From positions 186,001 through 250,000 of the forward strand of contig NZ_JACHZB010000009.1 of the NCBI RefSeq assembly GCF_014193255.1: DNA of 64,000 nt, given 5' to 3'. The notes beneath the pieces were generated by a model. That model was not told the origin of the DNA, searched no databases, and worked only from the letters and a program-made list of their open reading frames with translations. The position numbers and the translations under genes are program-made. The stretch is from Rhizobium sp. BK196 (GTDB lineage: Bacteria > Pseudomonadota > Alphaproteobacteria > Rhizobiales > Rhizobiaceae). Each line of letters begins with the position of its first letter. Within the stretch, counting starts at the first letter, position 1. Below, piece by piece: positions 9,216 to 17,651 of the stretch.

Positions 9216-9703
9216 ATGTAACCGGCATAAAGCAGTCTCTTCTGCGCAAGCTTCTTAAAAGAGCGGACTACGCGACGCTTGACCTGAAGCCGGAAGCGGG
9301 AGCGGACCACGCGGCGGAGACCACTCTCGTTGAGCAGATCCGGTCTGGCATGATCGCGCCGGATGACTATCCCGCCTCGACAACAACAGGTGACGCGCAA
9401 GCCCCAGGTGAGCCGGTGGATCAAGGAACGATCCCTTGCGGTCAGGCGCATCCCCTGGACGAGATGGATCCTGTCGAGGAAAGCTGCGGACCGGAAAAGC
9501 AGATGGAATTCGCCGCGAGTTCCAACGGCGACCGCTGGTTTCTGTGCGGGGATGGCAAGCGAGAAGGTGCCTTTGTCCTGCACCGCGCCAATCCGGCATC
9601 GGGCGGGCACGAGACACGCAGGTCGATCGACGCATTCCTCGATCTTAAACCTAACGGGCCTGAACATGAGGCCTTACGAGCGTTGCTCCAGATCGATCGA
9701 TAG
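9209..9703 (+). CDS. Hypothetical protein, conserved-looking C-terminal domain
   Basis: The C-terminal ~65 residues (MEFAASSNGDRWFLCGDGK, then FVLHRANPASGGHETRRSID) resemble a small rhizobial protein family with the pattern SNGDRWFL...HxANxxSGG; its function is unknown. The N-terminal ~98 residues look less conserved, so the real start could be the ATG at 9503 rather than 9209. The earlier start is supported by its 7-base overlap with the membrane-peptide frame. A long frame exists on the opposite strand but has no recognisable domain. Confidence 0.55.
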   Translation: MVNVTGIKQSLLRKLLKRADYATLDLKPEAGADHAAETTLVEQIRSGMIAPDDYPASTTTGDAQAPGEPVDQGTIPCGQAHPLDEMDPVEESCGPEKQMEFAASSNGDRWFLCGDGKREGAFVLHRANPASGGHETRRSIDAFLDLKPNGPEHEALRALLQIDR

Positions 9704-9780
9704 GAGCCCAACCCTAATCCTCTATGACAACGCATTTCGGACATGAGCAGCCGGTCGTCCTGCCGAGGCCCCTTGGGCGT

Positions 9781-10284
9781 TTACAGCATGCGCGCAGCCC
9801 GGCCGCTCCTCCTCGTTGCACTGTCGTAGTAGCTGGACGCTTGCTGCACCGAGCGGTGACGCGATTGCTCCATCGCCTCGGGGAGGGGGATGCCGCGGTT
9901 CGCTGCCTCGGTCAGGTAACCCGACCGTAGCCCGTGCGCGGAAAACTCCCCCACCTCCAGCCCGGCCTGGGCCACCCGGGTCTTGACGATATCATTGACC
10001 GCCTTCGGATCCAGCGCCCGGCCAGAAACGTGACCCCATCGATCGATCGCCCGAAACACCCCGCCCTTGTCGATCTTCGCGGCGTCCAGCCATGCATCGA
10101 GTGCCTCTACCGGCCGGCCGATGAGATAAACGACCTCGTCCTGGCTGGCGCCGGAATTCTTGGTGCGGTCAAGATGGATGGAAAGCGAGGGGAGGGGGGC
10201 ATCGTCCTCACTCTTTATCGGCGGTTCGACCGTCAGCTGCTCGCTCTTCCAAACTCTGGGAACGGCCTCCCGCGAGAAAACCAC
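9781..10284 (-). pseudogene. Tyrosine recombinase, C-terminal fragment (copy 2)
   Basis: This 167-residue fragment of a tyrosine recombinase begins with a GTG directly after the stop codon of the serine hydrolase. It matches the complete integrase at 11524-12690 from about residue 236 to the end, including IGRPVEALDAWLDAAKID, HGLRSG, SRHRS and the YY nucleophile region. It is even closer to the fragment at 1318-1719. The core-binding domain and first catalytic Arg are absent, so recombination activity is unlikely. Its upstream boundary with an unrelated hydrolase gene marks an insertion or deletion junction. Confidence 0.8.
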
Positions 10285-11402
10285 TAAAGGCCGTAGATCG
10301 CCCGAGCGATATTTCTCGGGTACAATCCCAGGCAGCCTTCGACGGCGGTATTGGACATGATCGCGGCGGAAATGCCTTTCACCGGATCAATGAACCAACT
10401 GTGCCCATAGACTCCGCCCCAGGTTACCGATCCTTTTGACATCGAAGACTCCGCCAGAACCGGATCCTGAATCACCGCGCCCAAAAAGGAGAACTCCTGT
10501 CCTGGTTCGGCTGGGCGCGGGATATTACCGATCTGGTTGAGAAGCGCCGCCCTCGCCGTGTCCGCCTTCAAGATAGGAGCCCCGCCCTGACGAATGGTTT
10601 CAAGAAAGGAGATCAGATCCGGCGCCGTCCCCACCATGCCGGCGCCACCGGATTGGAAAGCCTTTGGGTTGAAGAGCCGAAACGGCGCAAAGGTCAGCAA
10701 GTTGCCATCACTGTCCGGGACCAGATGCCGATCATTCATCCGGACGGCGGTCGGATTGCCATCAGCATAAGGCGTAGCAAGTCGCTCCAGGTCACTGACC
10801 GAGAAACCGGTGTCTCTCATCCCAAGCGGTTCGAGCACGTGATGACGCACCACTTCATCCAGGCTGCAGCCTTCAATCCGCGCTATGACTGCCCCTAGGA
10901 CGTCGATAGCGATCGAGTAAGACCAGAGCGTGCCCGGTGCGGCCAGGAGCGGAAAGGTCGATAATCGGCCGAAATTCTCTTGAAAATCGAGGTCTGTATC
11001 GGAAAGACCACTATTGAACATCCGCTCCGGTGGTGTGGTTTCGGGGTCCGCACCATAGCTGAGGCCCGCCGTATGAGTGAGCAGGTGATGGATGGTGATA
11101 TCGGCTACTTTCCCATCTGGCTGCCGAGGCTGGAAATAAGGAAGGTGATCCCGCACGAGGTCGCCAAAAGCAAGCCTCCCCTTGTCGATAAGTGCTAAGG
11201 CGGCGGCAGCTACAAGCGGCTTACTCACGGACGCGAGGCGGAATATGGTCCCGATTTCGACGGGTTTCCCCATTTCGCGATCGGCATAACCCGCGGCGCG
11301 GCTATATACGGTCTCTCCGTCCTCGACGACGATCACGACAGTGCCGACGATCTTGCCTGTCTCGATCGCCTTCTCGATAATCGTGTCGATCCGAGCCTTC
11401 AT
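10284..11402 (-). CDS. Serine hydrolase, class C beta-lactamase/EstB family
   Basis: A 372-residue penicillin-binding-protein-like serine hydrolase. The SxxK motif is SVSK (Ser58, Lys61), the second motif is YSI (LWSYSIAID), and HLLTHTAGL is the usual family landmark. No signal peptide is evident, which favours an EstB-type esterase over a periplasmic beta-lactamase. The stop codon lies directly against the recombinase fragment (TAG then GTG). The ATG at 11402 fits the family start and is preceded by GGAGGATTGGTGCG. Substrate unknown; it appears to be cargo between recombinase copies. Confidence 0.85.
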   Translation of the reverse strand: MKARIDTIIEKAIETGKIVGTVVIVVEDGETVYSRAAGYADREMGKPVEIGTIFRLASVSKPLVAAAALALIDKGRLAFGDLVRDHLPYFQPRQPDGKVADITIHHLLTHTAGLSYGADPETTPPERMFNSGLSDTDLDFQENFGRLSTFPLLAAPGTLWSYSIAIDVLGAVIARIEGCSLDEVVRHHVLEPLGMRDTGFSVSDLERLATPYADGNPTAVRMNDRHLVPDSDGNLLTFAPFRLFNPKAFQSGGAGMVGTAPDLISFLETIRQGGAPILKADTARAALLNQIGNIPRPAEPGQEFSFLGAVIQDPVLAESSMSKGSVTWGGVYGHSWFIDPVKGISAAIMSNTAVEGCLGLYPRNIARAIYGL

Positions 11403-11523
11403 CGCACCAATCCTCCAATGGCCTGCAAAGCAGGCCCAGGACTACATATTTCGCTTATGTCCGCAAGGCAGCGCAGTGCCGGTAGGTGCTGTGTAGAACC
11501 ATAAGTGATCGCGATACGGTCGC

Positions 11524-12690
11524 TCACATGATCAATCGAGCCGCCCGTCCGTTCTTACGTTCGGCGTTGCTATAGTAGCTTGCCGCTTGCGTCACCGACT
11601 TGTGCAAGGATTGCTGCATGGCCTCCTGCAGCGGCACGCCGCGATTGGCCGCCTCGGTCAGATACCCGGATCGCAGCCCATGCGCCGAAAATACCTTGCG
11701 ATCGAGGCCAGCTTGGCTGCAACGCGTCTTCAGGATCAGATTGACCGACTGCGGCGTCAGAGCCCGGCGATCGATATTGCCCCATTGGTCGATACGTCGG
11801 AAAACCGGTCCAGTGTCGATCTTCGCCGCCGCCAGCCACTGCTTCAACGCGACGACCGGCCGGCCGATCAAAACGACATGCACTCGGTCGTCTGCTGTCG
11901 TCGTCTTCGTGCGGCCCAGACAGATGGTGAGGCAGGGCACGAGAGGGGAGACAGAGTTTCGGGGATCGGCATGCACCGGCTCTTCGTCGACGAGATCTTC
12001 GACGCGCAGGTCAGCAACTTCGGAGCGTCGGCGGCCGCCGGAGGCAAAGGCGGTGAGCAAGAGGGCGCGGTCGCGAAGATCGACCATGCGCTCGCCGGCA
12101 CAGGTGGCCAGCAGCTTTGCCAACACATCGCCGGTGACCGCCCTTGTACTCTTGCGCCGCCTTGGCCGAGCGCTGGCCCGCACGGCGAGCCTGAGCGCAG
12201 ATTTCAGGGAAGGGGCGGTAAACGATCCGTTCAGGCCGCGCCAGCGGGTGAGGATCGACCAACTGGTCAACCGCCGGCGAACGGTCGCCGGCGCATGCGG
12301 GCCGACGCTTCTCAGGAGGCCCTTAGTGCGAAGTGCGATCGCCACATCTTCGGGCATGCCGTGATCCGGATTATTCTCGCGCTCGGCCGGGTTCCACAGA
12401 TGGTGCGCGACGAATTTCAACAGCAGGCTTTCGGGCGCCGGCCAGGGGAGGGGGGCGCCGGTAGCCACTGAACACCAGGCCTCAAGATAGCCAAGGTCGG
12501 ACGCCAGCGCGCGGAGCGTGTTGGCACCCATGCCCTCGCTGGCGAGATGTTTCAGCGTGGCGACGTCTTCGTCGGTCAGGAGCTCGGCGAGCTGGTCGCG
12601 CCGGTCGAATGGCAGGATCGCATCGAGTGCGTCCAGTTCCTCGGCACGTTTTAGAATTTCATGGCCTGAAAGCCGCAGCTCAGTGCTCAT
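11524..12690 (-). CDS. Tyrosine-type site-specific recombinase (full length)
   Basis: A complete 388-residue tyrosine recombinase. The N-terminal ~170 residues form a SAM-like core-binding domain; the catalytic domain has Arg in GGRRRSE (about 220-222), Lys in GRTK (about 262), His337 and Arg340 in HGLRSG, His363, and the nucleophile Tyr at 372/373 (SYYSN). It should catalyse integration, excision or resolution of a mobile element. The ATG at 12690 overlaps the 3' end of the PIN toxin gene by 11 bases (ATGAGCACTGA), so it is translationally linked to the toxin-antitoxin pair. Truncated relatives lie at 1318-1719 and 9781-10284. Confidence 0.88.
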   Translation of the reverse strand: MSTELRLSGHEILKRAEELDALDAILPFDRRDQLAELLTDEDVATLKHLASEGMGANTLRALASDLGYLEAWCSVATGAPLPWPAPESLLLKFVAHHLWNPAERENNPDHGMPEDVAIALRTKGLLRSVGPHAPATVRRRLTSWSILTRWRGLNGSFTAPSLKSALRLAVRASARPRRRKSTRAVTGDVLAKLLATCAGERMVDLRDRALLLTAFASGGRRRSEVADLRVEDLVDEEPVHADPRNSVSPLVPCLTICLGRTKTTTADDRVHVVLIGRPVVALKQWLAAAKIDTGPVFRRIDQWGNIDRRALTPQSVNLILKTRCSQAGLDRKVFSAHGLRSGYLTEAANRGVPLQEAMQQSLHKSVTQAASYYSNAERKNGRAARLIM

Positions 12691-13099
12691 GTTCGAGTGG
12701 TCCGACAACGGGGATTCCCTCACCGCGGGCGGCGGCGGCCATCTTTCGGTCGCCGGTCGCCAGAGGTAATCCGTGCGTTCTGGCAAGCGCGACATAGCTC
12801 GCGCCGTATGCGGTCAGCGTGTAACGGGCCGCCAGGTCCAGCACCAGCCCATCTCCGCCCGATCCGGTGTCCTCGAGCGGCAACCCCCGCAACTGGGTCA
12901 TCAGCAGAAGTGGTTCGCCCGGGCGAAGCCGGCCACGCCGTTCGGCCACAAGAAACAGATTGCGCGTTTCGAACCAGAACAGCGCCGGCACGAGACCGAC
13001 CGTCGACCGTATCTCCGACATCAGCCGGTCGGCGGCATCGTGTTGCTCGTCGGGCAGAAACCAGGCGGCGGCGATGGAGGCATCGAGAACGAAGGACAT
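12680..13099 (-). CDS. vapC: PIN-domain toxin-like protein (VapC family)
   Basis: A 139-residue PIN domain. Visible acidic active-site residues are Asp6 (VLDAS), Glu44 (WFETRN) and Asp117 (ATGDRKM). The third usual acidic position, normally Asp in a YDAAYLALA-like motif, is Gly99 here (TAYGASYVALA), a change that could come from one base (GGC for GAC). RNase activity may therefore be weak or lost. The start overlaps the antitoxin stop as TGATG, and the stop overlaps the integrase start. VapC toxins cleave RNA and are held by the upstream antitoxin. Confidence 0.85.
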   Translation of the reverse strand: MSFVLDASIAAAWFLPDEQHDAADRLMSEIRSTVGLVPALFWFETRNLFLVAERRGRLRPGEPLLLMTQLRGLPLEDTGSGGDGLVLDLAARYTLTAYGASYVALARTHGLPLATGDRKMAAAARGEGIPVVGPLEHEH

Positions 13100-13341
13100 C
13101 AGTAACGTCGGCCTTCATCGCGCCATTCGCGGATTTCGTCCTGCGTGGTTACGGGACGGCCGGTGCGCTGGGCCTTGATTTCGGCGATCAACGCGTCGAC
13201 GTCGTTGTCGCGGCGGATGCGAGAGAGACGGGCGACAGGTGTATTGCCGCGCGAAATAATCACCTCTTCGCCCGCTTCGACTTTCGCCAGCAGCTCGGAC
13301 AGATGGGTTTTGGCTTCGGCGACCTTGACGGTAACGGTCAT
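13099..13341 (-). CDS. vapB: Type II antitoxin, Phd/YefM family
   Basis: An 80-residue antitoxin starting MTVTVKVAEAKTHLSELLAK, the usual Phd/YefM N-terminal DNA-binding pattern, followed by GEEVIISRGNTPVARL. The C-terminal half (EIREWRDEGRRY at the end) should bind the toxin. The ATG at 13341 has GGAG 8 bases upstream; the longer in-frame extension is unlike the family. The gene overlaps the toxin by one base (TGATG). Autoregulation through an operator in the upstream region is expected for the family; an inverted repeat lies at 13446-13490. Confidence 0.85.
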   Translation of the reverse strand: MTVTVKVAEAKTHLSELLAKVEAGEEVIISRGNTPVARLSRIRRDNDVDALIAEIKAQRTGRPVTTQDEIREWRDEGRRY

Positions 13342-13445
13342 GATGATGCTCCAGGGATAGTCTCTCTCGTCGAGCAGACGACGATTTTCACCGTTTTCGA
13401 CATTCTGCGCGATCATATGGCCGCGTTTCCGTAAGTTGGTCAAGC

Positions 13446-13490
13446 CCTAACCATATCACTATCGATACTTGAAACTTATCGATGGTTAGG
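13446..13490. promoter_or_regulatory. Interrupted inverted repeat upstream of the antitoxin
   Basis: The left arm CCTAACCAT and right arm ATGGTTAGG form a perfect 9-bp inverted repeat. Just inside them ATCGATA pairs with TATCGAT around CTTGAAACT. The right arm is continuous (TATCGATGGTTAGG) while the left carries about 8 extra bases. It lies 105 bases upstream of the antitoxin start and 82 bases before the divergent gene at 13572. An operator is the simplest reading; a recombination site is an alternative. Confidence 0.5.
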
Positions 13491-13571
13491 CCACCAACCT
13501 ACAATCATACCATGTGAGGAACCGTAATATTCAGATAGAGTTCCTTTAGCAAATCATTTACCATTATTTCA

Positions 13572-14714
13572 ATGGCTTACGATCTCGCGAAAATCAGCAT
13601 GACAGCCCTGATGCGGCCGGCTTTCGACGCCGGCATCGCGCTTACGCGTCTCGACGAGCGCATCGCCCGCTCGCCCGTCGGCGCGGGCTTCCTCGAACGA
13701 TCCCATTTTGCCGACGCCTGCGCCTCGCTGTGGATCGATGGCGAACTGGTCCATCTCGAAGACCTCGTCCTCCACGACGCCACCTGCGACATCCGCACCC
13801 CGACCCACGAACTCACCATCGCCCGCGATGTTTTGCGAACCCGTAGGCGGATTGCTGGTCAATCGCCGGATTGGGCCTTGTCCGCAGAGGGTATCCGAAA
13901 TCTGCGACAGACCCAGGCGTGGCTTGGGCCATCGGATGGTCCTGACAGCGCCGCGAACGACCGCAGAGAGCCTGCACAGGGGGGCGAACGGGAAGGGGAG
14001 GGGGAAGATGTCGACGACATCGAAGATCTTCCCGGCGTCGACTATGCCGCCATCGATGCGGTGCTCGCCCGATCGAACGCCGCCATCGAAAACGCAAGAC
14101 GTCCCGACCACACCACCAGTGGTCAGGGCGAGGAAAAAGATCCGATGATCTATGATCTTGACTGGGATGAGGATGCCCGGCTCGACGAATGGCGCGGCGT
14201 GTTGCGCCAAGCCCAAGATCTGCCGGCGGTGCTGCAGGCCATCGTCGCCCTCGACGCCTGGAACGAGCTCGCGGTGCTGCAGCATGCGGCCTGGCTTGGC
14301 CGGCTGTTTGCTGCCTCCATGCTGCGCCAGGCCAGCGTCACAACCGGCACCCATCTGGCCGCCATCAGTCTTGGCCTCAAAACCATTCCCGTCGATCGGC
14401 GTCGGCATCGCGATCGGGAAACCCGGCTGCTCGCCATTGCTCATGGACTTCTAGCGGCCGCTGAGATCGGGATGAAGGAACATGATCGATTGACGTTGGC
14501 GAAAACGATGATGGACCGAAAGCTGGAGGGGCGGCGGACGTCGTCAAAGCTGCCGAAGCTGGTCGAGCTTATCATGGCAAAGCCGCTGGTGTCGGCCGGC
14601 ATGGTGGCGAAGACGCTGGATGTCACGCCGCAGTCGGCGCGGCGGATTGTTTTGGAGCTGGGTCTGCGGGAGATGACGGGGAGGGGGAGGTTTCGGGCGT
14701 GGGGGGTGTTCTAA
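13572..14714 (+). CDS. RHE_PE00001 family protein (DUF1612, HTH)
   Basis: A 380-residue protein of the family named after a Rhizobium etli plasmid gene. The N-terminal part (AYDLAKISMTALMRPAFDAG ... LERSHFADACASLWIDGELV) and the DUF1612-like middle (AWNELAVLQHAAWLGRLFAA) are characteristic. A C-terminal helix-turn-helix (SAGMVAKTLDVTPQSARRIV, about residues 339-358) suggests DNA binding. A charged low-complexity linker lies around residues 120-195. Members are numerous on rhizobial plasmids; their function is unknown. It is divergent from the toxin-antitoxin-integrase operon. Confidence 0.85.
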   Translation: MAYDLAKISMTALMRPAFDAGIALTRLDERIARSPVGAGFLERSHFADACASLWIDGELVHLEDLVLHDATCDIRTPTHELTIARDVLRTRRRIAGQSPDWALSAEGIRNLRQTQAWLGPSDGPDSAANDRREPAQGGEREGEGEDVDDIEDLPGVDYAAIDAVLARSNAAIENARRPDHTTSGQGEEKDPMIYDLDWDEDARLDEWRGVLRQAQDLPAVLQAIVALDAWNELAVLQHAAWLGRLFAASMLRQASVTTGTHLAAISLGLKTIPVDRRRHRDRETRLLAIAHGLLAAAEIGMKEHDRLTLAKTMMDRKLEGRRTSSKLPKLVELIMAKPLVSAGMVAKTLDVTPQSARRIVLELGLREMTGRGRFRAWGVF

Positions 14715-14871
14715 ATAGCGCCAGCCTTGTGTCGGGAAAATAATAGGGTGATGCATGGTGGTGTTCGCGCGCGACGATCAGAAGGTTCTGCAAGCTGCGC
14801 AGCGATCGGAGAGCGACAGATTATAAGACTTGGCGGAACGACGATTCGCAGTCTGTTTTTTGGGAAGAAAC

Positions 14872-15708
14872 ATGATCTATTCACACTCATTTCGAATGCT
14901 TGCTCAGGAAGGGCATTTGGCGAGTACGTCTCTGCTTGGCGGATTCGAGTCACTCAACAAGGTGAATTATGATCAGCCAGGCACCGTGTATTCGGCATTA
15001 TTTCAGATGACGATAGGGCTTGAGCGGATCATGAAGATCGCGTGGATTTTGAACTTTCGCCTTCGTCACGACCTTCAAAACCCGTCCGACGCTCAACTGA
15101 GGCAGCTAGGGCATTCTGTTACGGACTTATATCGAGCATTAGAGGGAATCTCTGGCACATATGATATCGGCGACGGATGGTTTGAGCCCAAGTCCCTCCA
15201 TGACGACGTGCTCGCTTTCATGGCGGAATATGCGAAGGGCTCTCGGTACTACAATATCGATCAACTTGTAGCTGGGCGTCCGAACCCAGATCCCTTGGTG
15301 CGCTGGTTCAATCTCCATTTGCGCATCGCGGACGACGCCCTCAGTCACTCGAAGCGCGAAGGTATCATGGACCGCGCAAGACTTCATTGCGAACGGCTGG
15401 GTCTTCTCGGCTGGGAGACGGGGCCTCGCGGCCAGTATGATCTAACCATTGATGTCACATACCAGCTGGAAGTCACTCGGCAAACTCGAGGCCATTGTGT
15501 TTGGATCTTCATCGAGCTTCTTAGACCAATCTATTTTCTCATAGAACGGCTTGTGCGAGAGCTGCACGAACTTGAGCAGGCCAAGGGCATTGGCAATCCA
15601 GATGTTCCTTACATGTATGAGTTCTTCCCATTTTGTCTCGGGGACCGGCAAACCGTCGTACGCCGAAAAGCCTGGACGACCCTCTTCGTCATATCGGGAC
15701 GTGTGTAG
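14872..15708 (+). CDS. Hypothetical protein at the edge of the defence island
   Basis: A 278-residue protein with no recognised domain. It is predicted soluble and mostly helical. The ATG at 14872 has GGGAAGAA 6-7 bases upstream; an earlier TTG start at 14830 lacks this support. Base composition is lower in GC than the flanking genes, suggesting separate acquisition. Segments such as IADDALSHSKREGIMDRAR and FIELLRPIYFLIERLVRELH hint at a helical bundle, possibly HEPN- or Cthe_2314-like, but no RxxxxH motif is clear. It faces the four-gene operon convergently. Confidence 0.6.
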   Translation: MIYSHSFRMLAQEGHLASTSLLGGFESLNKVNYDQPGTVYSALFQMTIGLERIMKIAWILNFRLRHDLQNPSDAQLRQLGHSVTDLYRALEGISGTYDIGDGWFEPKSLHDDVLAFMAEYAKGSRYYNIDQLVAGRPNPDPLVRWFNLHLRIADDALSHSKREGIMDRARLHCERLGLLGWETGPRGQYDLTIDVTYQLEVTRQTRGHCVWIFIELLRPIYFLIERLVRELHELEQAKGIGNPDVPYMYEFFPFCLGDRQTVVRRKAWTTLFVISGRV

Positions 15709-15804
15709 GTCCAAGCAATGACTTCCTGATCAAAATCGGTGGCGCGTACGGCTTGCGGAGATGGCGGGGTGGAGAGGTAAGCGGCTACGCGCCCGACAAT
15801 TTAC

Positions 15805-16536
15805 CTAATGAAGAAAATGGCCAAGCAGCATTCGTCTCCGCTTCTCATCCAGCAGCGCATCAGCATACATCGTCCATAATCGGTTTTGGCAGCGCTCGAT
15901 CAGATTGAAGTAATCGGGGTCGTTCATAAGCTTCCGCCAAACTGCACCGTCGTGTTGAGCCAGCGCAAAGTTGATCGCCGCGGAGGGACACATCGGGACA
16001 ACAGGTATCCTTGGACCAGGGTTTTGCATCAATCCCCTCCATTCCAGACCGGCATGTTTCAAATCCGGCCCTGGGGCAAACCCGGGGACTCCAGCAAAAG
16101 CGTCCTGGGCATGGCCCCCTCTTTGAAAATGGAATAGAGGATGAGATTCCTTTGGCGGATTGCCCTCCTGTTTGGTTTGAGTGTCAATTCTCCAGTGATC
16201 CTCCAATGTGGCAAATCCACCATCAATCGGCAGTTTACCCCGAACGCACACCTGGATTTCGGAGAAGACGTCTTCGATCTTGCTATCCTTTGTGATCGAA
16301 CTTCCAAAACGGAACGATATGCTCGCGTCAATCAACTCGGTTTTTGGAGGATGGATTCCTTGCCGTGGAGGCACCATCGGCAAGATGCCTGAAAGCATTT
16401 TGCCGTTGCGAGACGCGCCTTGGAAAGAGCCGTGAAGACCTGCGATTGCGTTCGCGATCATCTCTGTCTCGGGAACGCGGCGAAGTGGATTTTGAAGCTC
16501 GATGAAATCTTCAATAATCGAATCCAATACGGTCAT
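15805..16536 (-). CDS. Unknown protein, last gene of the methylase-kinase operon
   Basis: A 243-residue protein starting MTVLDSIIEDFIELQNPLRR. No known domain was recognised. The N-terminal ~120 residues contain a beta-rich stretch (ELIDASISFRF ... IEDVFSEIQVCVRGKL), and the C-terminus is charged and helical (ALLDEKRRRMLLGHFLH). The ATG overlaps the stop of the receiver gene as ATGA, so translation is coupled. As the distal gene of a DNA-methylase/GHKL/receiver operon it could be the output or effector protein; that is inference from position only. A longer start at 16638 would overlap the previous gene heavily. Confidence 0.7.
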   Translation of the reverse strand: MTVLDSIIEDFIELQNPLRRVPETEMIANAIAGLHGSFQGASRNGKMLSGILPMVPPRQGIHPPKTELIDASISFRFGSSITKDSKIEDVFSEIQVCVRGKLPIDGGFATLEDHWRIDTQTKQEGNPPKESHPLFHFQRGGHAQDAFAGVPGFAPGPDLKHAGLEWRGLMQNPGPRIPVVPMCPSAAINFALAQHDGAVWRKLMNDPDYFNLIERCQNRLWTMYADALLDEKRRRMLLGHFLH

Positions 16537-17651
16537 CGCAGCTCCGCTGCTAGCCGGTCGAGGTCCCGCCGGTTTAAACGACGATCTTCTTTGTTTCGAA
16601 GCGCTACCCCGATTGACGCATAAATAGGATCTACCCATGGCGGCAGGTCGGCTCGGGGCGTGATGCGCACCCCATACTTGGGATCGACTGGAAGAAACTC
16701 GGGCGGATTTTGCTCGCTACTGAGTTGGCACCACCGCCATGGACGATCGCCGGGGCTTACACCAGGCATCTTCAGAGCGCCTAGCTCTACCCCGAGTTCC
16801 TTCGATAGAACTTCCGCGCGCTCGTTTGCAGGAGTGGACGCCAGAGGGCTCTCCGCGCTCTTTAATGACATCCACGCGAGCTCGAGGCCGCGTGACCACC
16901 AGCGCGACGAAAACCCACAACCCAGGCCGGCATAAGCGAATCCGTCAGCGAAAGAGGCTATAGTTTTCCAGTGCTCCTTTGCGCTCTCAGGATCAATACC
17001 GAGGCGCGTTATCAGAAGGTGTTGACCAACAAGGAGACCAGGCGGCCCAAGAAACGAGCGAATGAAGGCTCCGGCAGCCACGTGCGTGGCGTGCGTATGT
17101 CCATCCTCCAATCGAGAGAGCAAACCAGGGTGGAGCCATTCCTCGATGTGCTGATCGTCAATTTTGAAGAGTTGCTTGAAATCGAGTTTGCCCTTCTCGA
17201 AAGCAAGCAAGCCTTCATAGACCGTTTGTGCCCCCAAGATCCGACGGGTAAACTCGTCACGGCGCTTTCCAACATCGGCCTTGTTTATCTTGTCGTCGAA
17301 AAGATCGTCGCTAGCCGGGTCTCCTGAAACGTTCTTCTGTACCGGCTGAATGTTGGCAAACCGAACAATCGGATATTCAGGGATCCCGCCAGATTTTTGC
17401 AGAGCCCTTATGTCTTGGGCCAATCCGAGGCCAGTACCGTGCTCGCCGGCCTCACCAGACAGCTCGACGTCCATTAAAACGCCCTTTGGATGGGCGCCCG
17501 TCAAGAGCAGCTCACGGCCGGCCGAGGGTCGAGCAATTACGATTTCAAGTGGGTCAGATGCCTCCGCAAAAGCATCGCGATATGAGGCAGCACTCGCGTC
17601 GTCATCGTCGACAAAAAGCCACTTCCCGTCAACATCGCTTCTGTCAACCAT
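16533..17651 (-). CDS. Receiver-domain protein with unknown C-terminal output domain
   Basis: This 372-residue protein has an N-terminal receiver-like domain: acidic cluster FVDDDD (residues 13-18), candidate phospho-Asp61 in VLMDVELSG, and Lys121 in LFDDKINK. The loop after Asp61 is unusual (GEAGEHGTGLGL). The remaining ~240 residues match no output domain I know; they carry a small-residue-rich helix region (THVAAGAFIRSFLGPPGLLV) and a Trp-rich segment (FSSRWWSRGLELAWMS). The ATG at 17651 overlaps the GHKL gene stop by 8 bases (ATGGTTGA). It is probably the phospho-partner of the GHKL protein. Confidence 0.78.
   Translation of the reverse strand: MVDRSDVDGKWLFVDDDDASAASYRDAFAEASDPLEIVIARPSAGRELLLTGAHPKGVLMDVELSGEAGEHGTGLGLAQDIRALQKSGGIPEYPIVRFANIQPVQKNVSGDPASDDLFDDKINKADVGKRRDEFTRRILGAQTVYEGLLAFEKGKLDFKQLFKIDDQHIEEWLHPGLLSRLEDGHTHATHVAAGAFIRSFLGPPGLLVGQHLLITRLGIDPESAKEHWKTIASFADGFAYAGLGCGFSSRWWSRGLELAWMSLKSAESPLASTPANERAEVLSKELGVELGALKMPGVSPGDRPWRWCQLSSEQNPPEFLPVDPKYGVRITPRADLPPWVDPIYASIGVALRNKEDRRLNRRDLDRLAAELR

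Noticed and set aside
9110..9667. Long minus-strand frame of 185 codons
   Set aside because: It is antisense to a frame with a family-like C-terminus and to the membrane-peptide frame, has no domain and no ribosome site of note.
13569..14444. Long minus-strand frame of 291 codons
   Set aside because: It mirrors the RHE_PE00001-family gene, whose protein is recognisable; long antisense frames are expected in GC-rich DNA.
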